From Sphingomonas sp. (lineage in GTDB: Bacteria > Pseudomonadota > Alphaproteobacteria > Sphingomonadales > Sphingomonadaceae), in contig JAICSX010000083.1 in the NCBI GenBank assembly GCA_025936675.1, positions 1 to 5,249 on the forward strand: a stretch of 5,249 nucleotides of DNA, given 5' to 3'. A model generated the notes under the pieces. The model was not told the DNA's origin. It did not search any database and saw nothing but the letters and a program-made list of their open reading frames with translations. Shown here in pieces: positions 5,115-5,249 of this stretch; position 1 is the stretch's first letter; each line of letters starts with the position of its first letter. Made by a program: the position numbers and the translations under genes.

Positions 5115-5249
5115 TCAGGCGACGCCGACGAGCTGAAGCTTGATGTGGAGCGTTTCCCGGTCGAACGGCTTCATCACATATTCGTCGGCGCCCGCTTCGA
5201 GCGCCGCGCGGATGTGCGCCATGTCGTTCTCGGTAGTGCAGAACACGAC
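5115..5249 (-). CDS. cheY: CheY-like response regulator, C-terminal part only
   Basis: The last 44 residues of a single-domain receiver protein, cut by the window edge. The fragment begins VVFCTTEND, containing the conserved Thr (strand 4 end), followed by helix MAHIRAALEAGADEYV and then MKPF with the invariant lysine. It finishes KLQLVGVA and stops, with no output domain, so it is a CheY-type stand-alone receiver. In chemotaxis CheY is phosphorylated by CheA and binds the flagellar switch. Immediate linkage to cheB, 11 bases apart on the same strand, supports cheY rather than another receiver. The phospho-acceptor Asp is outside the window. Confidence 0.9.
   Translation of the reverse strand, partial: VVFCTTENDMAHIRAALEAGADEYVMKPFDRETLHIKLQLVGVA

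Noticed and set aside
2193..5143. Long plus-strand open frames (up to 387 codons) opposite the amidase, cheR and cheB
   Set aside because: Antisense shadows of GC-rich genes: compositionally arginine- and alanine-rich, with no recognisable domains, while the minus strand encodes intact catalytic motifs.

Overview
The window looks like chromosomal DNA from a GC-rich alphaproteobacterium, most likely a sphingomonad. That placement is inference. It rests on the alphaproteobacterial-looking RNase P RNA, the high-GC coding style of the chemotaxis genes, the style of the small hypothetical proteins, and a short dispersed repeat built around GGGTGGAAAGC that I recall from intergenic regions of sphingomonad genomes (recollection, not checked here).

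There are three regions. (1) Positions 1 to about 280, minus strand: the 5' two thirds or so of the RNase P RNA gene (rnpB); its 3' end lies outside the window. (2) About 320 to 2240: four small unrecognised or weakly recognised protein genes on alternating strands (-, +, -, +). They are a cytosolic 118-aa protein, a 137-aa lipoprotein with an ExbD-like pattern, a 187-aa exported protein, and a 101-aa three-helix membrane protein. All five boundaries of this block (outer edges, both divergent gaps, the convergent gap) carry a copy of the same short hairpin repeat. Sampled lines here are less GC-rich (about 48-58%) than the chemotaxis genes (about 65%). (3) About 2400 to 5249, minus strand: a tightly packed chemotaxis operon, read cheY (C-terminal part only), cheB, cheR, then an N-acetylmuramoyl-L-alanine amidase.

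In region 3, CheR methylates and CheB demethylates chemoreceptor glutamates, so together they set adaptation. CheB activity is controlled by phosphorylation of its receiver domain, and CheY carries the signal to the flagellar motor. cheB starts 11 bases after cheY, cheR overlaps cheB by 10 bases, and the amidase starts 32 bases after cheR, which suggests one transcript. The amidase cleaves MurNAc-L-Ala bonds in muropeptides or peptidoglycan; any link to motility is only suggested by position.

The most unusual structure is region 2: single-gene units on alternating strands, each edge punctuated by the same hairpin element, whose stem arms differ between copies yet largely remain complementary.
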